64,000 bases of DNA from Mycobacterium sp. 4858 (GCF_900240975.1 NZ_LT968775.1:806001-870000), one strand, 5' to 3'. Counted from the stretch's first letter, positions 31,966 through 47,210 are shown. Translations and numbers: made by a program. Notes: generated by a model from the letters alone, not told the origin.

Positions 31966-33768
31966 CTATTCCTTCTCGTAGATCCAGTCGATGTCGGAGG
32001 CGAACTTCTCGGCCACCACGTTGCGCTTGACCTTCATCGTCGGTGTCAGCTCACCGGTGTCCTCGGTGAAATCCACCGGCAGGATGCGGAATTTGCGAAT
32101 GGACTCGGCGTGCGACACCGCCTGGTTGGCGTGCTTGACCGCCGCGTCCACCTCGGCGACCAGGTCCGGGTCGGTGACCAGGTCGGCCACCGACGCACCG
32201 GCCGCCTTGTGGTTGCGTTCCTTCCAGGCGCCGAAAGCCTCCGGATCGATGGTGATCAGCGCGCCGATGAACGGCTTGGCGTCGCCCACCACCATGGCCT
32301 GGCTGATCAGCGCGTGTGCCCGCAGCTGGTCCTCGAGCACGGCGGGGGCGACGTTCTTGCCGCCGGCGGTGACGATGATCTCCTTCTTGCGCCCGGTGAT
32401 CTTCAGGAAGCCGTCCTCGTCGAGCGCGCCGAGGTCGCCGGTCTTGAACCAGCCGTCGGTGAACGCGTCGTCGGTGGCCTGCTCGTTGCGCCAGTAGCCG
32501 CTGAACACCACGCCGCCGCGCACCAGCAGCTCGCCGTCCTCGGCGATGCGCATGCTGTTGCCCGGCAACAACGTTCCGACCGTGCCGATCCTGACGTTGC
32601 CGACCTGGTTGACCGTGATGGCCGAGCTGGTCTCGGTCAGGCCGTAGCCCTCGTGGATGGTCAGGCCGACGCCCCGGTAGAAATGGCCCAGCCGCGCGCC
32701 CAGCGGGGCGCCGCCGGAGACCGACGCGTGGCATTCGCCGCCCAGCGCGGTGCGCAGCTTGTGGTACACGAGCCGATCGAACAACGCGTGCTTGGCGCGC
32801 AGCACCAGCCCCGGGCGGCCGCGGTCCTGGGCCTGGCTCCAGTCGACCGCGGTCTGCACGGCGGCCGCGAAGATCCGCCCCTTGCCGTCGTTGACCGCGT
32901 TCTGCTCGGCGGTGTTGTAGACCTTCTCGAACACCCTCGGCACCGACACCACCACGGTCGGCTTGAACACGGCGAACATCGGCAGCAGGTTCTTGATGTC
33001 GCTGGTGAACCCGACGGTCACCTTGTTGGCGAACGCCGAGAGCGTCAGCGAACGCGCCAGCACGTGGGCCAGCGGCAGGAAGATCAACAGGCGCTGCCCT
33101 TCGTCCAGGAGTGTCGGCAGGCATTCCTTGGCGCCGCGGGTCTCGTACAGCAGGTTGGAGTGGGTGAGTTGGCAGCCCTTGGGTCGTCCGGTGGTCCCCG
33201 AGGTGTAGATGAGCGTCGCCGGGTCGGCGGCGCGCAGCGCCTCCTGGCGCGCGGCGAGCTCGGCGGGCTCGACCGACGCCCCGGCCTCGTCGAGCTGGTC
33301 GAGCGCCTTGGGGCCCGAGCCGTCGATGTGCAGCACCCGGCGCAGGGCGGGCAGCTCGGTGGTGAGCTCGGTGACCATCGCGGCGTGGGCGTCGGTCTCG
33401 GCGAAGGCCAGCACCGCCTCGGAGTCCTGCAGCACCCAGCGCACCTGCTCGGCCGAGGACGTCTCGTAGATCGGTACGGTGACCGCCCCCACGGACAGGA
33501 TCGCCAGGTCGATGATCGCCCACTCGTATCGGGTGGCCGAGAAGATCGACACCCGGTCGCCGGCCTGTACCCCGAGCGCGATCAGGCCCAGCGCCGCGGA
33601 GCGAACCTGGGCGGTGACCTCCGCGCAGGTGACGTCCGTCCACACGCCGTCGACCTGACGCCGGAAGATGACGAAGCTGGGGTCCTCGCGCTCGTGTTCG
33701 AAGACCATGGCCGCGATGTTGTCGTGCTCGCCGACGGAGAAGCGGGCGGGGACACTGTACTCACGCAC
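31966..33768 (-). CDS. fadD15: Long-chain fatty-acid-CoA ligase FadD15
   Basis: 600 residues from GTG 33768, the same length as M. tuberculosis FadD15, with the same [20 protein letters not shown] opening. The acyl-activating enzyme motifs are [16 protein letters not shown] (AMP-binding P-loop, about 180-195), GYGLTETS, and [10 protein letters not shown]...[11 protein letters not shown] near the hinge to the C-terminal domain. It makes acyl-CoA from fatty acid, ATP and CoA. The long open frame upstream (to 34431) lacks conserved sequence. The 159-bp gap to the divergent SRPBCC gene should hold both promoters; I could not pick out convincing boxes. Confidence 0.93.
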   Translation of the reverse strand: MREYSVPARFSVGEHDNIAAMVFEHEREDPSFVIFRRQVDGVWTDVTCAEVTAQVRSAALGLIALGVQAGDRVSIFSATRYEWAIIDLAILSVGAVTVPIYETSSAEQVRWVLQDSEAVLAFAETDAHAAMVTELTTELPALRRVLHIDGSGPKALDQLDEAGASVEPAELAARQEALRAADPATLIYTSGTTGRPKGCQLTHSNLLYETRGAKECLPTLLDEGQRLLIFLPLAHVLARSLTLSAFANKVTVGFTSDIKNLLPMFAVFKPTVVVSVPRVFEKVYNTAEQNAVNDGKGRIFAAAVQTAVDWSQAQDRGRPGLVLRAKHALFDRLVYHKLRTALGGECHASVSGGAPLGARLGHFYRGVGLTIHEGYGLTETSSAITVNQVGNVRIGTVGTLLPGNSMRIAEDGELLVRGGVVFSGYWRNEQATDDAFTDGWFKTGDLGALDEDGFLKITGRKKEIIVTAGGKNVAPAVLEDQLRAHALISQAMVVGDAKPFIGALITIDPEAFGAWKERNHKAAGASVADLVTDPDLVAEVDAAVKHANQAVSHAESIRKFRILPVDFTEDTGELTPTMKVKRNVVAEKFASDIDWIYEKE

Positions 33769-33927
33769 TCTTGCTGACCTCGTTTTGGCTGGTGACGTTC
33801 CGGGGGACGGCTTGTTGTGGTCCAGCCTAATCCGCGCATTCGTGCAGGAACGGTGGCACTGTGCCGGCCGGGGCCGGAATCGGGCCCGCCCTCGGCGTGG
33901 CGGGCCCGATAGATATGTGAAGCTGAG

Positions 33928-34320
33928 GTGGTGAACAGCATCCAGATCGCGGACGAGACGTTCGTCGCCGCCGACGGCGCGCGGGTCGGTGCCGCGGTCG
34001 CCGACCCGTCGTGCTGGCGTCGTTGGTGGCCGGACCTGCGGTTGCGGGTCATCGAGGATCGCGCCGACAAGGGCATCCGCTGGGCGGTCACCGGCGCGCT
34101 GACCGGCACCATGGAAATCTGGCTGGAACCGTCGCTGGACGGGGTGGTGCTGCACTATTTCCTGCACGCCGAACCGACGGGCGTGGCGGCCTGGCAGCTG
34201 GCCAAGCTCAATCTGGCGAAAATGACACACCGCCGTCGGGTGGCGGGCAAGAAAATGGCCTTCGAGGTCAAGACGAGACTGGAACGGACACGTCCGGTGG
34301 GAGTTTCTCCGGTAGTTTAG
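33928..34320 (+). CDS. SRPBCC family protein (Rv2186c-type)
   Basis: 130 residues; GTG 33928 or the adjacent GTG 33931 are equally likely starts. The pattern [21 protein letters not shown], then GTMEIWLEP and [13 protein letters not shown], is that of a small START-like lipid-binding fold. Ligand unknown. It is the first of a plus-strand run with a second SRPBCC gene, an ArsA-like ATPase, Rv2183c-type and an acyltransferase gene, a set conserved in mycobacteria next to fadD15. This suggests a shared role in lipid handling, which is inference from context. Confidence 0.75.
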   Translation: MVNSIQIADETFVAADGARVGAAVADPSCWRRWWPDLRLRVIEDRADKGIRWAVTGALTGTMEIWLEPSLDGVVLHYFLHAEPTGVAAWQLAKLNLAKMTHRRRVAGKKMAFEVKTRLERTRPVGVSPVV

Positions 34321-34434
34321 CCGGGTCAGGTTTGCGGGGACTTTACCGTTTCGGACCGGAGGCCCGGGGGTTTGGACCCGCACGGCAGTTTTCCCCGCGG
34401 CGTCGACCGCCGGCGGGAGAGAGGGCAGCACCAG

Positions 34435-34869
34435 GTGGCGGAGAAGACGTCGCAGACCATCTACATCGACGCCGACCCGAGCACGGTGATGGGCGTCATC
34501 GCGGACATCGATTCCTACCCCCAGTGGATCTCGGAATACCGGGAGGCCGAGGTCCAGGAGACGGACGCCGACGGCTATCCGAAGGTTGCGCGGGTGGTGC
34601 TGGACGCCGCCGTCCTCAAGGACACGTTGGTCATGTCCTACCAGTGGCCCAAGGACCGGCGATCGGTCAGCTGGACGCTTGTCTCCAGCTCGCTGCTGCG
34701 TTCCCTGGAAGGCACATATCGATTGGCGCCCAAGGGATCCGGCACGGAGGTCACCTACGAGCTCTCGGTCGATCTCGCCGTCCCGATGATCGGTCTGCTC
34801 AAGCGCAAGGCCGAGCGCCGGCTGACCGACACCGCATTGAAGGATCTGAAGAAACGAGTCGAGGGCTGA
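34435..34869 (+). CDS. SRPBCC family protein (cyclase/dehydrase, Rv2185c-type)
   Basis: 144 residues, the length of Rv2185c. Starts at GTG 34435 with the family opening [28 protein letters not shown]. The [18 protein letters not shown] and [16 protein letters not shown] strands complete a helix-grip fold typical of coenzyme Q-binding/cyclase-like proteins. No catalytic residues can be assigned. It lies 114 bp after another SRPBCC gene, and its stop (34867-34869) directly abuts the GTG proposed for the ATPase gene. Confidence 0.8.
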   Translation: MAEKTSQTIYIDADPSTVMGVIADIDSYPQWISEYREAEVQETDADGYPKVARVVLDAAVLKDTLVMSYQWPKDRRSVSWTLVSSSLLRSLEGTYRLAPKGSGTEVTYELSVDLAVPMIGLLKRKAERRLTDTALKDLKKRVEG

Positions 34870-36134
34870 GTGAGTCCGGCCAATCGCGGGCGCCCACCCC
34901 GGCCCGGATCAGTCTCTTCGTTGGCAAGGGCGGGGTAGGCAAGTCCACGCTGGCATGCGCCACGGCGGTCAGCGCCGCGAGCGCGGGGCAGCGGGTGCTG
35001 GTGGTGTCCACCGACCAGGCGCACTCGCTCGGGGACGTGCTCGGCGTTCCCGTTCCACCGAGTCAGGGTGAACTGGTTCGCGTCCTCGCCGATGACGCCC
35101 AGGCCGGCGGCGGCTTTCTGGAAGCGCTGGCGTTGGACACTTTGGCCTTGCTCGAGGCCCGCTGGCACCACGTGGTGGACACACTCGATCGGCGGTTTCC
35201 CGATTCCGAGTTGAGCACCATTGCGCCCCAGGAACTTTCGGCGTTACCGGGCGTTCAGGAGGTGCTCGGACTGCACGCCGTCGGCGAGCTGGCCGTGTCC
35301 GGGCGCTGGGATCGCGTCGTCGTCGACTGCGCATCGACCGCGGACGCGCTGCGGATGCTGACCCTGCCGGCCACCTTCGGCCTCTACGTCGAGCGGGCGT
35401 GGCCGCGTCATCGCCGGTTGTCGGTCAGCGCCGACGACGCGCGGTCGGCGGCGGTCGTGGAGCTGCTCGAGCGCGTCAGCGCCAGCGTCGAGGCGCTCAG
35501 CGCCCTGCTGACCGACGGCGAATTGGTCAGCGCGCATTTGGTGTTGACGCCCGAACGGGTGGTCGCGGCCGAGGCGGCCCGGACGCTGGGCTCGCTGGCG
35601 CTGATGGGCGTGCGCGTGGAGGAACTGATCGTCAACCAGGTGCTGGCCGAAGACGAGTCCTACGAATACCGAAACCTGCCGGAGCACCCCGCGTTCTACT
35701 GGTACGCCGAACGCATTTCCGAACAACGCGGCGTTCTCGACGAGCTCGACGCCACCATCGGTGAAGTGGCCCTGGTGATGACTCCGCACCTGTCCGGGGA
35801 ACCGATCGGACCCAAGGCGCTGGGCGCTTTGCTCGACAGCGCGCGCCGCCGGGGCGGAACGGCGCCGCCGGGCCCGCTGCGGCCGACGGTGGACCTGGAA
35901 TCCGGGACGGGACTTGGCTCCATTTACCGGATGCGGCTAGCGTTGCCACAACTCGATCCGTCGGGGCTGACGCTGGGCCGCGTCGACGACGACCTGATCA
36001 TCAGCGCGGGCGGATTGCGGCGCAGGGTTCGGTTGGCGTCCGTACTCCGGCGGTGCACCGTCCTGGACGCGCACCTGCGGGGAACCGAGCTGACCGTACG
36101 TTTTCGACCAGACCCGGAGGTGTGGCCTAAGTGA
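34870..36134 (+). CDS. ArsA/GET3-like ATPase (Rv2184c-type), 5' end probably frameshifted
   Basis: About 420 residues. It has a deviant Walker [18 protein letters not shown], and [15 protein letters not shown] (the switch region of ArsA-type ATPases), with a middle helical domain and a C-terminal strand-rich tail. Homologues use ATP to move membrane-bound or tail-anchored clients. The main frame has no ATG, GTG or TTG between the end of the upstream gene and the P-loop. GTG 34870, right after the previous stop, is one frame off; one extra C in the CCCC run near 34893 would join them as [18 protein letters not shown]. So a one-base deletion or error is likely, or a CTG start at 34866 is used. 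Confidence 0.75.
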
Positions 36135-36523
36135 GTGGGGCTCATCCCGAGATCGGTCCGGAGTTGCGCAGGCTCGCCCAGGCGATCCTGGACGGCATCG
36201 ACCCGGCGATGCGGACGGCGGCCGCGCTGACCGCGGGACGGGGCGTCGGGACCGGCAAGTGTCAGCAGGTGTGGTGTCCGGTGTGTGCGCTGGCCGCGCT
36301 GGCGACCGGTGACCAGCACCCGCTGATCACCGTGATCGCCGACCACAGCATCGCGTTGCTCGAAGTCGTGCGCGCCATGCTCGACGACATCGACGGCGCG
36401 GCGAAACCGCCACCCGACGGTCCGCCCGGCGGTCCCCCCGGCGATGGCGGCCCCGAGACCCAGACACCGGACGCCGCGACCAGGACCCGCTATCAGCCCA
36501 TCCCGGTCACCGTCGAGGAATGA
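36131..36523 (+). CDS. Small conserved protein, Rv2183c-type, unknown function
   Basis: 130 residues; GTG 36131 overlaps the ATPase stop (GTGA). An amphipathic helical half (residues 1-90) contains CQQVWCPVCALAAL with three cysteines, including a CPVC pair that could bind metal or be redox active. The tail is Pro/Gly-rich and disordered, ending RYQPIPVTVEE. The coupling suggests it works with the ArsA-like ATPase, possibly as a small partner. No domain name can be given. Confidence 0.75.
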   Translation: MSGAHPEIGPELRRLAQAILDGIDPAMRTAAALTAGRGVGTGKCQQVWCPVCALAALATGDQHPLITVIADHSIALLEVVRAMLDDIDGAAKPPPDGPPGGPPGDGGPETQTPDAATRTRYQPIPVTVEE

Positions 36524-36607
36524 CCGCCCCGCGTCGAAGGTGGTCCATGGCGGACGCGATGGGTACAGTTGGCGCAGAACACCGGCGGGCGGGCGAGAGG
36601 GAGGGCC

Positions 36608-37345
36608 ATGTGGTACTGGCTATTCAAGTACGTGCTCCTCGGCCCGCTGCTGTACTTGCTCGGTCGGCCAAAAGTTGAAGGCCTGGAACACATTCCGAGT
36701 TCCGGCCCGGCGATCCTGGCCAGCAATCACCTGGCGGTGATGGACAGCTTCTATCTGCCGCTGGTGGTGCGTCGCCGGATCACCTTCCTGGCGAAATCGG
36801 AATACTTCACCGGCACCGGCCTGAAGGGCTGGTTCCAGCGCTGGTTTTTCACCGCCGTGGGCCAGGTGCCGATCGACCGGACCGATGCCGACAGCGCCCA
36901 GGCGGCGCTGACCACCGCCGAACGGCTGCTGTCGGCGGGCAAGGTGCTGGGGATGTACCCCGAGGGCACCCGCTCGCCGGACGGCCGGCTGTACAAGGGC
37001 AAGACCGGCCTGGCGCGGCTGGCGCTGCACACCGGGGTGCCGGTGATCCCGGTGGCGATGATCGGCACGAACGTGGTCAACCCCCCGGGGACGAACATGC
37101 TTCGTTTCGGGCGGGTCACCGTGCGCTTCGGCAAGCCGATGGACTTCTCCCGCTTCGAAGGGCTGGCCGGCAACCGCTTCATCGAGCGGGCCGTCACCGA
37201 CGAGGTGATCTACGAGCTGATGGGGCTTTCCGGCCAGGAATACGTGGACATCTACGCCGCCAGCCTGAAGGAGAACCGCAACGGCTCGAACGGTCAGGGT
37301 TCGACCAGCGAGGCCGCGCGGATCCCCGAAACCGCCGTCGGCTGA
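36608..37345 (+). CDS. 1-acylglycerol-3-phosphate/lysophospholipid acyltransferase (PlsC family, Rv2182c-type)
   Basis: 245 residues from ATG 36608, which follows GAGAGGGAGGGCC. The N-terminal amphipathic/hydrophobic segment WYWLFKYVLLGPLLYLLGRP anchors it to the membrane. The acyltransferase motifs are NHLAVMDS (HX4D catalytic pair, about residues 40-47) and YPEGTRSPDG (block III). The family adds an acyl chain to lysophosphatidic acid or other lysophospholipids; Rv2182c has been linked to phospholipid remodelling. Context with the SRPBCC and ATPase genes agrees with membrane lipid synthesis. Confidence 0.88.
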   Translation: MWYWLFKYVLLGPLLYLLGRPKVEGLEHIPSSGPAILASNHLAVMDSFYLPLVVRRRITFLAKSEYFTGTGLKGWFQRWFFTAVGQVPIDRTDADSAQAALTTAERLLSAGKVLGMYPEGTRSPDGRLYKGKTGLARLALHTGVPVIPVAMIGTNVVNPPGTNMLRFGRVTVRFGKPMDFSRFEGLAGNRFIERAVTDEVIYELMGLSGQEYVDIYAASLKENRNGSNGQGSTSEAARIPETAVG

Positions 37346-37358
37346 TCGCCGGCGTCGA

Positions 37359-38654
37359 CTAGCCGATCGCTGTCGCCGGCGTCAATTGCTGCGGCGCCGA
37401 ATCCCGCGAGGCCTTGCGGGCGGTGACCGTCAGGCCCGCCGCGACGAGGACCGCGATCGCCCACCACACGTAGGACATCCCGGCGAGTTGGCGCCACCAG
37501 ACGGCCGTCGTCTCGTGGTGCTTGGGCAGCAGGTCGATCGGCGACCATCTCATCAGCGCCACGCCCGCGGCGGCGACCACGGCCAGCGCCACGTTGCGGC
37601 GCCGCCGGGCCAGCACGGCCAGCACCACGACGGTGGGCAGCCCCCACACCCAGTGGTGTGACCACGAGACCGGGGAGACCACCAGCCCGAACAGGGCGAC
37701 GCACACGACGGCCAGCACGGGCTCGCCGGCCCGCAGCACCCGGCGCATCGCCCACACCGTCAAGGCGAGCATGAGCAGCGAGGCCGCCACCCACAACACA
37801 AAGCGCTGCTGCTCACCCAGCCCGATCCGGGCCAGCGACCCGGCGATGTTCTGATCGGTGTTCAGGGCCGCCTCGCCGATCCGATCGGTGTGCGCCAGGG
37901 TGTGCGTCCAGTACTCCCACGAATCGCTCCACGCCAGAACGAAACCCACCGCCGTCGCCCCCACGAAGGACGCCAGCGCCGTCAGCGCCGCGCGGTTGTC
38001 ACGCCGCAGCAGGAAGTAGAGCAGGAACACCGCGGGCGTGAGTTTGAGCGCTATCCCCACACCGAGCAGCAGGCCCCGCGGCCACGGGGTGCGGCGCGGC
38101 AGGCAGTCGGCGATCACCAGCGTCATCAGCACGACGTTGATCTGGCCGAAGGCGAAGTTCGACGTGATCGGTTCCAGCCAGATCGTCGCCGCCACGGTGA
38201 TGACGACGGCCAGCCACCAGCGGCGCAACCACGCCGGTCCGGGCAGCGCGGTGGAGGCGGCCCAGACATCCAGGCGGGTCAGCACGATCACCGTCGAGAC
38301 GACCAGCAGCACCAACGTCAACGCCGTGATCGCGGCGCTAGCGGCCGGCATGTGCAGCCAGGCGAACGGGCAGAACACGATCGCCGCCAGCGGAGGATAG
38401 GTGAACGGCAGGTTGAGCCCGATCGGTGTGTGGAACAACACATCGCCGTGGTACAGCGAATGCCCGTGCATCCAGGCCTGCGCGCCCATCTGATACACGT
38501 CGATGTCGATGCGATAGGGCGTGTGCCCGAACAGCTGCCAGGCCACGTAGCCCAGGCCCGCCGCCGCCAGCAGCCAAAGGCCGCACCACAACAGGACCTG
38601 GCCGGGGCCACGTCCGCCTGGGAAGCCCACGCCGGGCGCCCGCCATCTACTCAT
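37359..38654 (-). CDS. mptC: Alpha-(1-2)-mannosyltransferase of the GT87/GT-C family (MptC, Rv2181-type)
   Basis: 431 residues from ATG 38654 (MSRWRAPG; 38663 would add three residues). Around ten hydrophobic helices give the GT-C fold. The first external loop carries [21 protein letters not shown] with the acidic catalytic motif. The enzyme uses decaprenyl-phosphomannose on the periplasmic side to add alpha-1,2-mannose branches to the LM/LAM mannan core and to mannose caps. It converges with the acyltransferase gene (13-bp gap). Confidence 0.85.
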   Translation of the reverse strand: MSRWRAPGVGFPGGRGPGQVLLWCGLWLLAAAGLGYVAWQLFGHTPYRIDIDVYQMGAQAWMHGHSLYHGDVLFHTPIGLNLPFTYPPLAAIVFCPFAWLHMPAASAAITALTLVLLVVSTVIVLTRLDVWAASTALPGPAWLRRWWLAVVITVAATIWLEPITSNFAFGQINVVLMTLVIADCLPRRTPWPRGLLLGVGIALKLTPAVFLLYFLLRRDNRAALTALASFVGATAVGFVLAWSDSWEYWTHTLAHTDRIGEAALNTDQNIAGSLARIGLGEQQRFVLWVAASLLMLALTVWAMRRVLRAGEPVLAVVCVALFGLVVSPVSWSHHWVWGLPTVVVLAVLARRRRNVALAVVAAAGVALMRWSPIDLLPKHHETTAVWWRQLAGMSYVWWAIAVLVAAGLTVTARKASRDSAPQQLTPATAIG

Positions 38655-38744
38655 GTCGCACAACAGCGTAATCGGTGCGCGGGGGTGGCACGCGGCCCAG
38701 CGCGGCTCACACGGGGTCGGCGCGCACAGGCGTACGTTTCAAGA

Positions 38745-39629
38745 GTGCTCCACTGGTTCGTGCCGCGGGTGACCCGGTGGTTCGCGCACGACATCCTCGA
38801 CGGCGGCCGGTTACCCCTGCTGTGCTGCCTGGTGGCGTTCATCATGACCTTCTTCGTCACCCGGACGTTCGTGCGCTTCATCCGCCACCGCGCGGCCGCG
38901 GGTCGCCCGACCAGGTGGTGGCACCCGCGCAACGTGCACCTCGGCGGCGTGCACATCCACCACGTGACGTTCGGTGTGGTCCTGGTGTTGCTCTCCGGCC
39001 TGACCCTGGTCACCCTGTCCATCGACGGCCACGAGCCCGAATTCACTTTGTCGGCAATCTTTTTCGGAATCGGCGCCGCCCTGGTGCTCGACGAGTACGC
39101 GTTGATCCTGCACCTGTCCGACGTCTATTGGGAAGAGGACGGGCGCACCTCGGTGGACGCGGTGTTCGCCGCGGTGGGAGTCGCGGGCCTGTTGATCATG
39201 GGGCTGCACCCGCTGATGTTCTTCCTCCCGATCTGGGAAGGCGCCGGTTCGTGGCCGCTGCGGGCCGCGGTGGCCGGCGCTCTGGTGCTGACGCTGCCGC
39301 TGGCCGTGGTGGTGGTGCTCAAGGGCAAGGTGTGGACCGGTCTGCTCGGGATGTTCATCGTGGTCCTGCTGGTGATCGGCGCCGTCCGGTTGTCGCGGCC
39401 GCACGCGCCCTGGGCCCGCTGGCGCTACACCACCCAGCCGGAGAAGATGCGCCGCGCGCTGCAGCGGGAACGCAGGCTGCGTCGCCCGATCGTGCGGGCC
39501 AAGCTTTGGGTCCAGTGCGCGATCGCGGGCACCCCCGGCCTGCCCGACGAGCGCGCGGTCGACGCCCAACTCGACCACGACGTCCATGCCGCTCCGCCGC
39601 CTACGGAGCCCATCCTGATCAGCAGATAA
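38745..39629 (+). CDS. Conserved integral membrane protein, Rv2180c-type
   Basis: 294 residues (Rv2180c has 295). GTG 38745 gives LHWFVPRVTRWFAHDILDGG. Seven or so hydrophobic segments are visible. A His-rich loop, RNVHLGGVHIHHVTFGVVL (about 66-84), follows the second segment, and LDEYALILHLSDVYWEEDGR lies between the fourth and fifth. Conserved His and Asp residues inside membrane-adjacent loops hint at metal binding or an enzyme, but no family function is known. The tail after about residue 245 is basic and cytoplasmic. Confidence 0.8.
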   Translation: MLHWFVPRVTRWFAHDILDGGRLPLLCCLVAFIMTFFVTRTFVRFIRHRAAAGRPTRWWHPRNVHLGGVHIHHVTFGVVLVLLSGLTLVTLSIDGHEPEFTLSAIFFGIGAALVLDEYALILHLSDVYWEEDGRTSVDAVFAAVGVAGLLIMGLHPLMFFLPIWEGAGSWPLRAAVAGALVLTLPLAVVVVLKGKVWTGLLGMFIVVLLVIGAVRLSRPHAPWARWRYTTQPEKMRRALQRERRLRRPIVRAKLWVQCAIAGTPGLPDERAVDAQLDHDVHAAPPPTEPILISR

Positions 39630-39638
39630 GCTGCGCCG

Positions 39639-40163
39639 GTGCGGTACTTCTACGACACCGAATTCATCGAGGACGGCCGCACCATCGAGTTGATCTCCAT
39701 CGGGGTGGTCGCCGAAGACGGCCGCGAATACTACGCGGTGTCCACCGAATTCGATCCGGAGCGCGCCGGGGCCTGGGTGCGCGCCAACGTGCTGCCCAAG
39801 CTGCCGTCGCCGGCGTCGCAGCTGTGGCGCTCGCGCAGGCAGATCCGCCTGGACCTGGAGGAATTCTTCGACGTCCGGGGCAGCGACCCCATCGAACTGT
39901 GGGCGTGGATCGGCGCCTACGACCACGTGGCGCTGTGCCAGCTGTGGGGCACCATGCCCGAGTTGCCGCGGGCGCTGCCCCGCTTCACCCGGGACCTGAG
40001 GCAATTGTGGGAGGACCGCGGGTCCCCGCCGATGCCGCCGCGGTCGCGCGATGCCCACGACGCGCTGGTCGACGCCCGCGACCAGCTGCGGCGTTTCCGG
40101 CTGATCACCTCGGCCGACGCAACCGGTTTCGGGAGCGATCGAAACGGGGGAGCGCCGGCCTGA
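39639..40163 (+). CDS. 3'-5' exoribonuclease, DEDD family (Rv2179c-type)
   Basis: 174 residues. The DEDD core is complete: RYFYDTEFIEDG (Asp6, Glu8), WAWIGAYDHVALCQL (Asp in AYDH) and RDAHDALVDARDQL (His and final Asp). Rv2179c defines a family of actinobacterial/phage 3'-5' exoribonucleases that trim RNA with a 3' overhang in a divalent-metal-dependent way. It starts at GTG 39639, 9 bp after the membrane-protein gene, and precedes aroG by 60 bp. Confidence 0.9.
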   Translation: MRYFYDTEFIEDGRTIELISIGVVAEDGREYYAVSTEFDPERAGAWVRANVLPKLPSPASQLWRSRRQIRLDLEEFFDVRGSDPIELWAWIGAYDHVALCQLWGTMPELPRALPRFTRDLRQLWEDRGSPPMPPRSRDAHDALVDARDQLRRFRLITSADATGFGSDRNGGAPA

Positions 40164-42943
<2,780 letters not shown>

Positions 42944-42949
42944 GGGGCC

Positions 42950-42955
42950 ATCGTA
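42950..42955 (-). promoter_or_regulatory. -10 element of a probable leaderless pknL promoter
   Basis: TACGAT on the minus strand, followed by the 6-nt GGCCCC and then the pknL GTG (42943). It mirrors the site for the divergent gene at 43009-43014. Confidence 0.5.
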
Positions 42956-43008
42956 GGTGCGGCCCCCGATTGGCCGGAAAACACCGGTTCGATCCGCGTG
43001 GCAAGGCC

Positions 43009-43014
43009 TACACT
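43009..43014 (+). promoter_or_regulatory. -10 element of a probable leaderless promoter for the Rv2175c-like gene
   Basis: TACACT, followed by the 6-nt GGCGCC and then GTG 43021. No Shine-Dalgarno lies in between. The two -10 boxes are 53 bp apart, facing outward. Confidence 0.5.
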
Positions 43015-43020
43015 GGCGCC

Positions 43021-43425
43021 GTGAGCAGCATTCCTGCCGGCGACGACGTTTTGGATCCCGACGAGCCAACCTACGACCTGCCGCGGGTGGCCGAATTGCT
43101 CAGGATTTCGGTCAGCAAGGTCCAGCAGCAACTCCGCGAGGGTCACCTGGTCGCGGTGAAGCGGGACGGCGGCGTGGTGGTGCCGCAGGTGTTCTTCACC
43201 AAGTCCGGTGAGGTGGTCAAGAGCCTGCCAGGACTGTTGACGATCCTGCACGACGGCGGCTACCACGAAACCGAGATCGTGCGGTGGCTGTTCACCCCCG
43301 ACCCGTCGTTGACCATCACCCACGACGGCAGCCGGGATGCCATCAGCAACGCCCGCCCCGTCGACGCGCTACACGCGCACCAGGCCCGCGAAGTGGTGCG
43401 CCGGGCGCAGGCCATGGCTTACTGA
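43021..43425 (+). CDS. Winged-helix DNA-binding protein, PknL substrate (Rv2175c-type)
   Basis: 134 residues from GTG 43021 (SSIPAGDDVLDPDEPTYDL); an upstream in-frame ATG at 42970 would give 151 but is not next to the promoter signal. A helix-turn-helix, YDLPRVAELLRISVSKVQQQLREGHLVAV, lies at about 18-46, followed by a wing and the conserved C-terminal domain (LFTPDPSLTITHDGSRDAI, VDALHAHQAREVVRRAQAMAY, given by ends). Rv2175c is phosphorylated by PknL on an N-terminal threonine, which weakens its DNA binding. The EPTYDLPRV segment keeps the threonine. The head-to-head layout with pknL is conserved. Confidence 0.88.
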   Translation: MSSIPAGDDVLDPDEPTYDLPRVAELLRISVSKVQQQLREGHLVAVKRDGGVVVPQVFFTKSGEVVKSLPGLLTILHDGGYHETEIVRWLFTPDPSLTITHDGSRDAISNARPVDALHAHQAREVVRRAQAMAY

Positions 43426-44981
43426 GCGGTGACTTCGTCTTCGCGGGCCTGATCGGACCGGTTGTCGGTCCGATGGTCGGGGGCACGGTAGAGGGTGTAC
43501 CAGGCGACCAGCGCGCAGGCGGTGGCCAGCGAGACGTGCAGCCATGAGTACATCCCGTGCGAGCCGTCGGGTTTGAAGATCACCATCACCCACGTGGACA
43601 GGCCGGCGATGATCGCGATCGCCCGTCGTGACTGCGCGAGCGGGGCCGCCACCGCCAGCGGCCAGGAGTAATACCACGGCAACGCCGCGGGGACGAACAG
43701 CACCACGACCAGCATCGAGACCGCGATGCCGGTCAGCGCGGCCCGGTCGTCGCGCCGGAACCGCCACCACAACAGCGGCAGCGACACCGCGATGGTCGCG
43801 ATGCCGACGAGCCGGGTGATCCGCAGCAGCGGGTAGAAGTGCACCGCGAAAACCCCGCTGAACACGGCGTGGATGAGGTTGGCGGCCGCGGTCGGCACCG
43901 TGAGCCAGTTGATGATCTTCACCGACCCGGCCAGCGCCGTCAGCCATCCCAGGCCCACGTGTGCCACGGCCGACAGGATCCCGAACACGACGGCGAAGAT
44001 CAGCAGCGACATCGCCGTGGCCGCCACGAACGCCCAGGCCGGCCGGTACCCGCGGCGGTCACGCAGATGCCGCGTCCACACCCAGACCATGAACGGCAGG
44101 GCGATGCCGGCGGTCGCCTTGACCGCGATCGCCACGGTGATCAACGAAGTGCCCAGGACGTGGCGGCCGGCGAAACTCAGCGCGATGCCGGCGGCCATCA
44201 GCCCCACCATGAGCATCTCGTTGTGCACCCCGCCCATCAGATGGATGAGCACCAGCGGGTTGAGAACGCAGACCCACAACGCCGTCGGGCCGTCGGTGCC
44301 GAGGTGGCGGGTCAATCGTGGGGTGGCCCAGATCAGCAGCGCCAGTCCCGGAAGCATGCACAGCCGTAGCAGCGCCGTCCCGGCCACCACGTTGTTGCCG
44401 ACGGCCATGGTGACGAACTTCGCCACCAAGATGAACGCCGGGCCATAGGGGGCGGTGGTGATCGTCCAGATGGGACTGACGTTGTCCAGCAGGCTGTTCG
44501 GGTTGGCGACCGGGCCGACCGCATAGGGATCGAGGCCGTCGCGTAGCAGCGCGCCCTGGGCCAGGTAGGAATACGTGTCCCGGCTGAAGACGGGCACCGA
44601 CAGCAGCAACGGCGCCAGCCAGAAGCCGGTGGTGGCCTTCATCGTGAACTCGGTCATCTCGCCGGCCAGTACGCGCCGGCCCAGCCCCAGCCAGGCGATC
44701 AGCATGAGGCCGACACCCGTCCACAAGACCACGGACGACAGCACCAGGCCATGGCCGAATCGCAGCCACGACATGTGGATCGACTCCAAGAGCGGGTCGT
44801 GTTGCCGGATGCTGCCCGCCCCCAGGCCGCCCACGGTGATCAGTAACGAACCGAGCATGCCGAGCTTCGCCGGCGCGGACTGCTCGCCGGTGGCGAACGC
44901 GCGCAGGCGCGAAAACCGCCCGCCGCCAGCCGGTTCCGTTCCCGGGATGTCGGACGGCGGGATGTGCGTCGGGGTCGTCAT
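43419..44981 (-). CDS. mptA: Alpha-(1-6)-mannopyranosyltransferase A
   Basis: 520 residues (Rv2174 516). A GT-C membrane glycosyltransferase with about 13 hydrophobic helices and the early external RDTYSYLAQGALLRDGLDPY that contains the conserved Asp of the family. MptA extends the alpha-1,6-mannan backbone of lipomannan using polyprenyl-phosphomannose. The last codons overlap the end of the Rv2175c-like gene by 7 bp (convergent). It is followed on the same strand, upstream in transcription, by idsA2, a prenyl diphosphate synthase, with only 4 bp between them, so carrier-lipid supply and mannan elongation are co-encoded. Confidence 0.92.
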   Translation of the reverse strand: MTTPTHIPPSDIPGTEPAGGGRFSRLRAFATGEQSAPAKLGMLGSLLITVGGLGAGSIRQHDPLLESIHMSWLRFGHGLVLSSVVLWTGVGLMLIAWLGLGRRVLAGEMTEFTMKATTGFWLAPLLLSVPVFSRDTYSYLAQGALLRDGLDPYAVGPVANPNSLLDNVSPIWTITTAPYGPAFILVAKFVTMAVGNNVVAGTALLRLCMLPGLALLIWATPRLTRHLGTDGPTALWVCVLNPLVLIHLMGGVHNEMLMVGLMAAGIALSFAGRHVLGTSLITVAIAVKATAGIALPFMVWVWTRHLRDRRGYRPAWAFVAATAMSLLIFAVVFGILSAVAHVGLGWLTALAGSVKIINWLTVPTAAANLIHAVFSGVFAVHFYPLLRITRLVGIATIAVSLPLLWWRFRRDDRAALTGIAVSMLVVVLFVPAALPWYYSWPLAVAAPLAQSRRAIAIIAGLSTWVMVIFKPDGSHGMYSWLHVSLATACALVAWYTLYRAPDHRTDNRSDQAREDEVTAQ

Positions 44982-44985
44982 CGGC

Positions 44986-47206
<2,221 letters not shown>

Positions 47207-47210
<4 letters not shown>

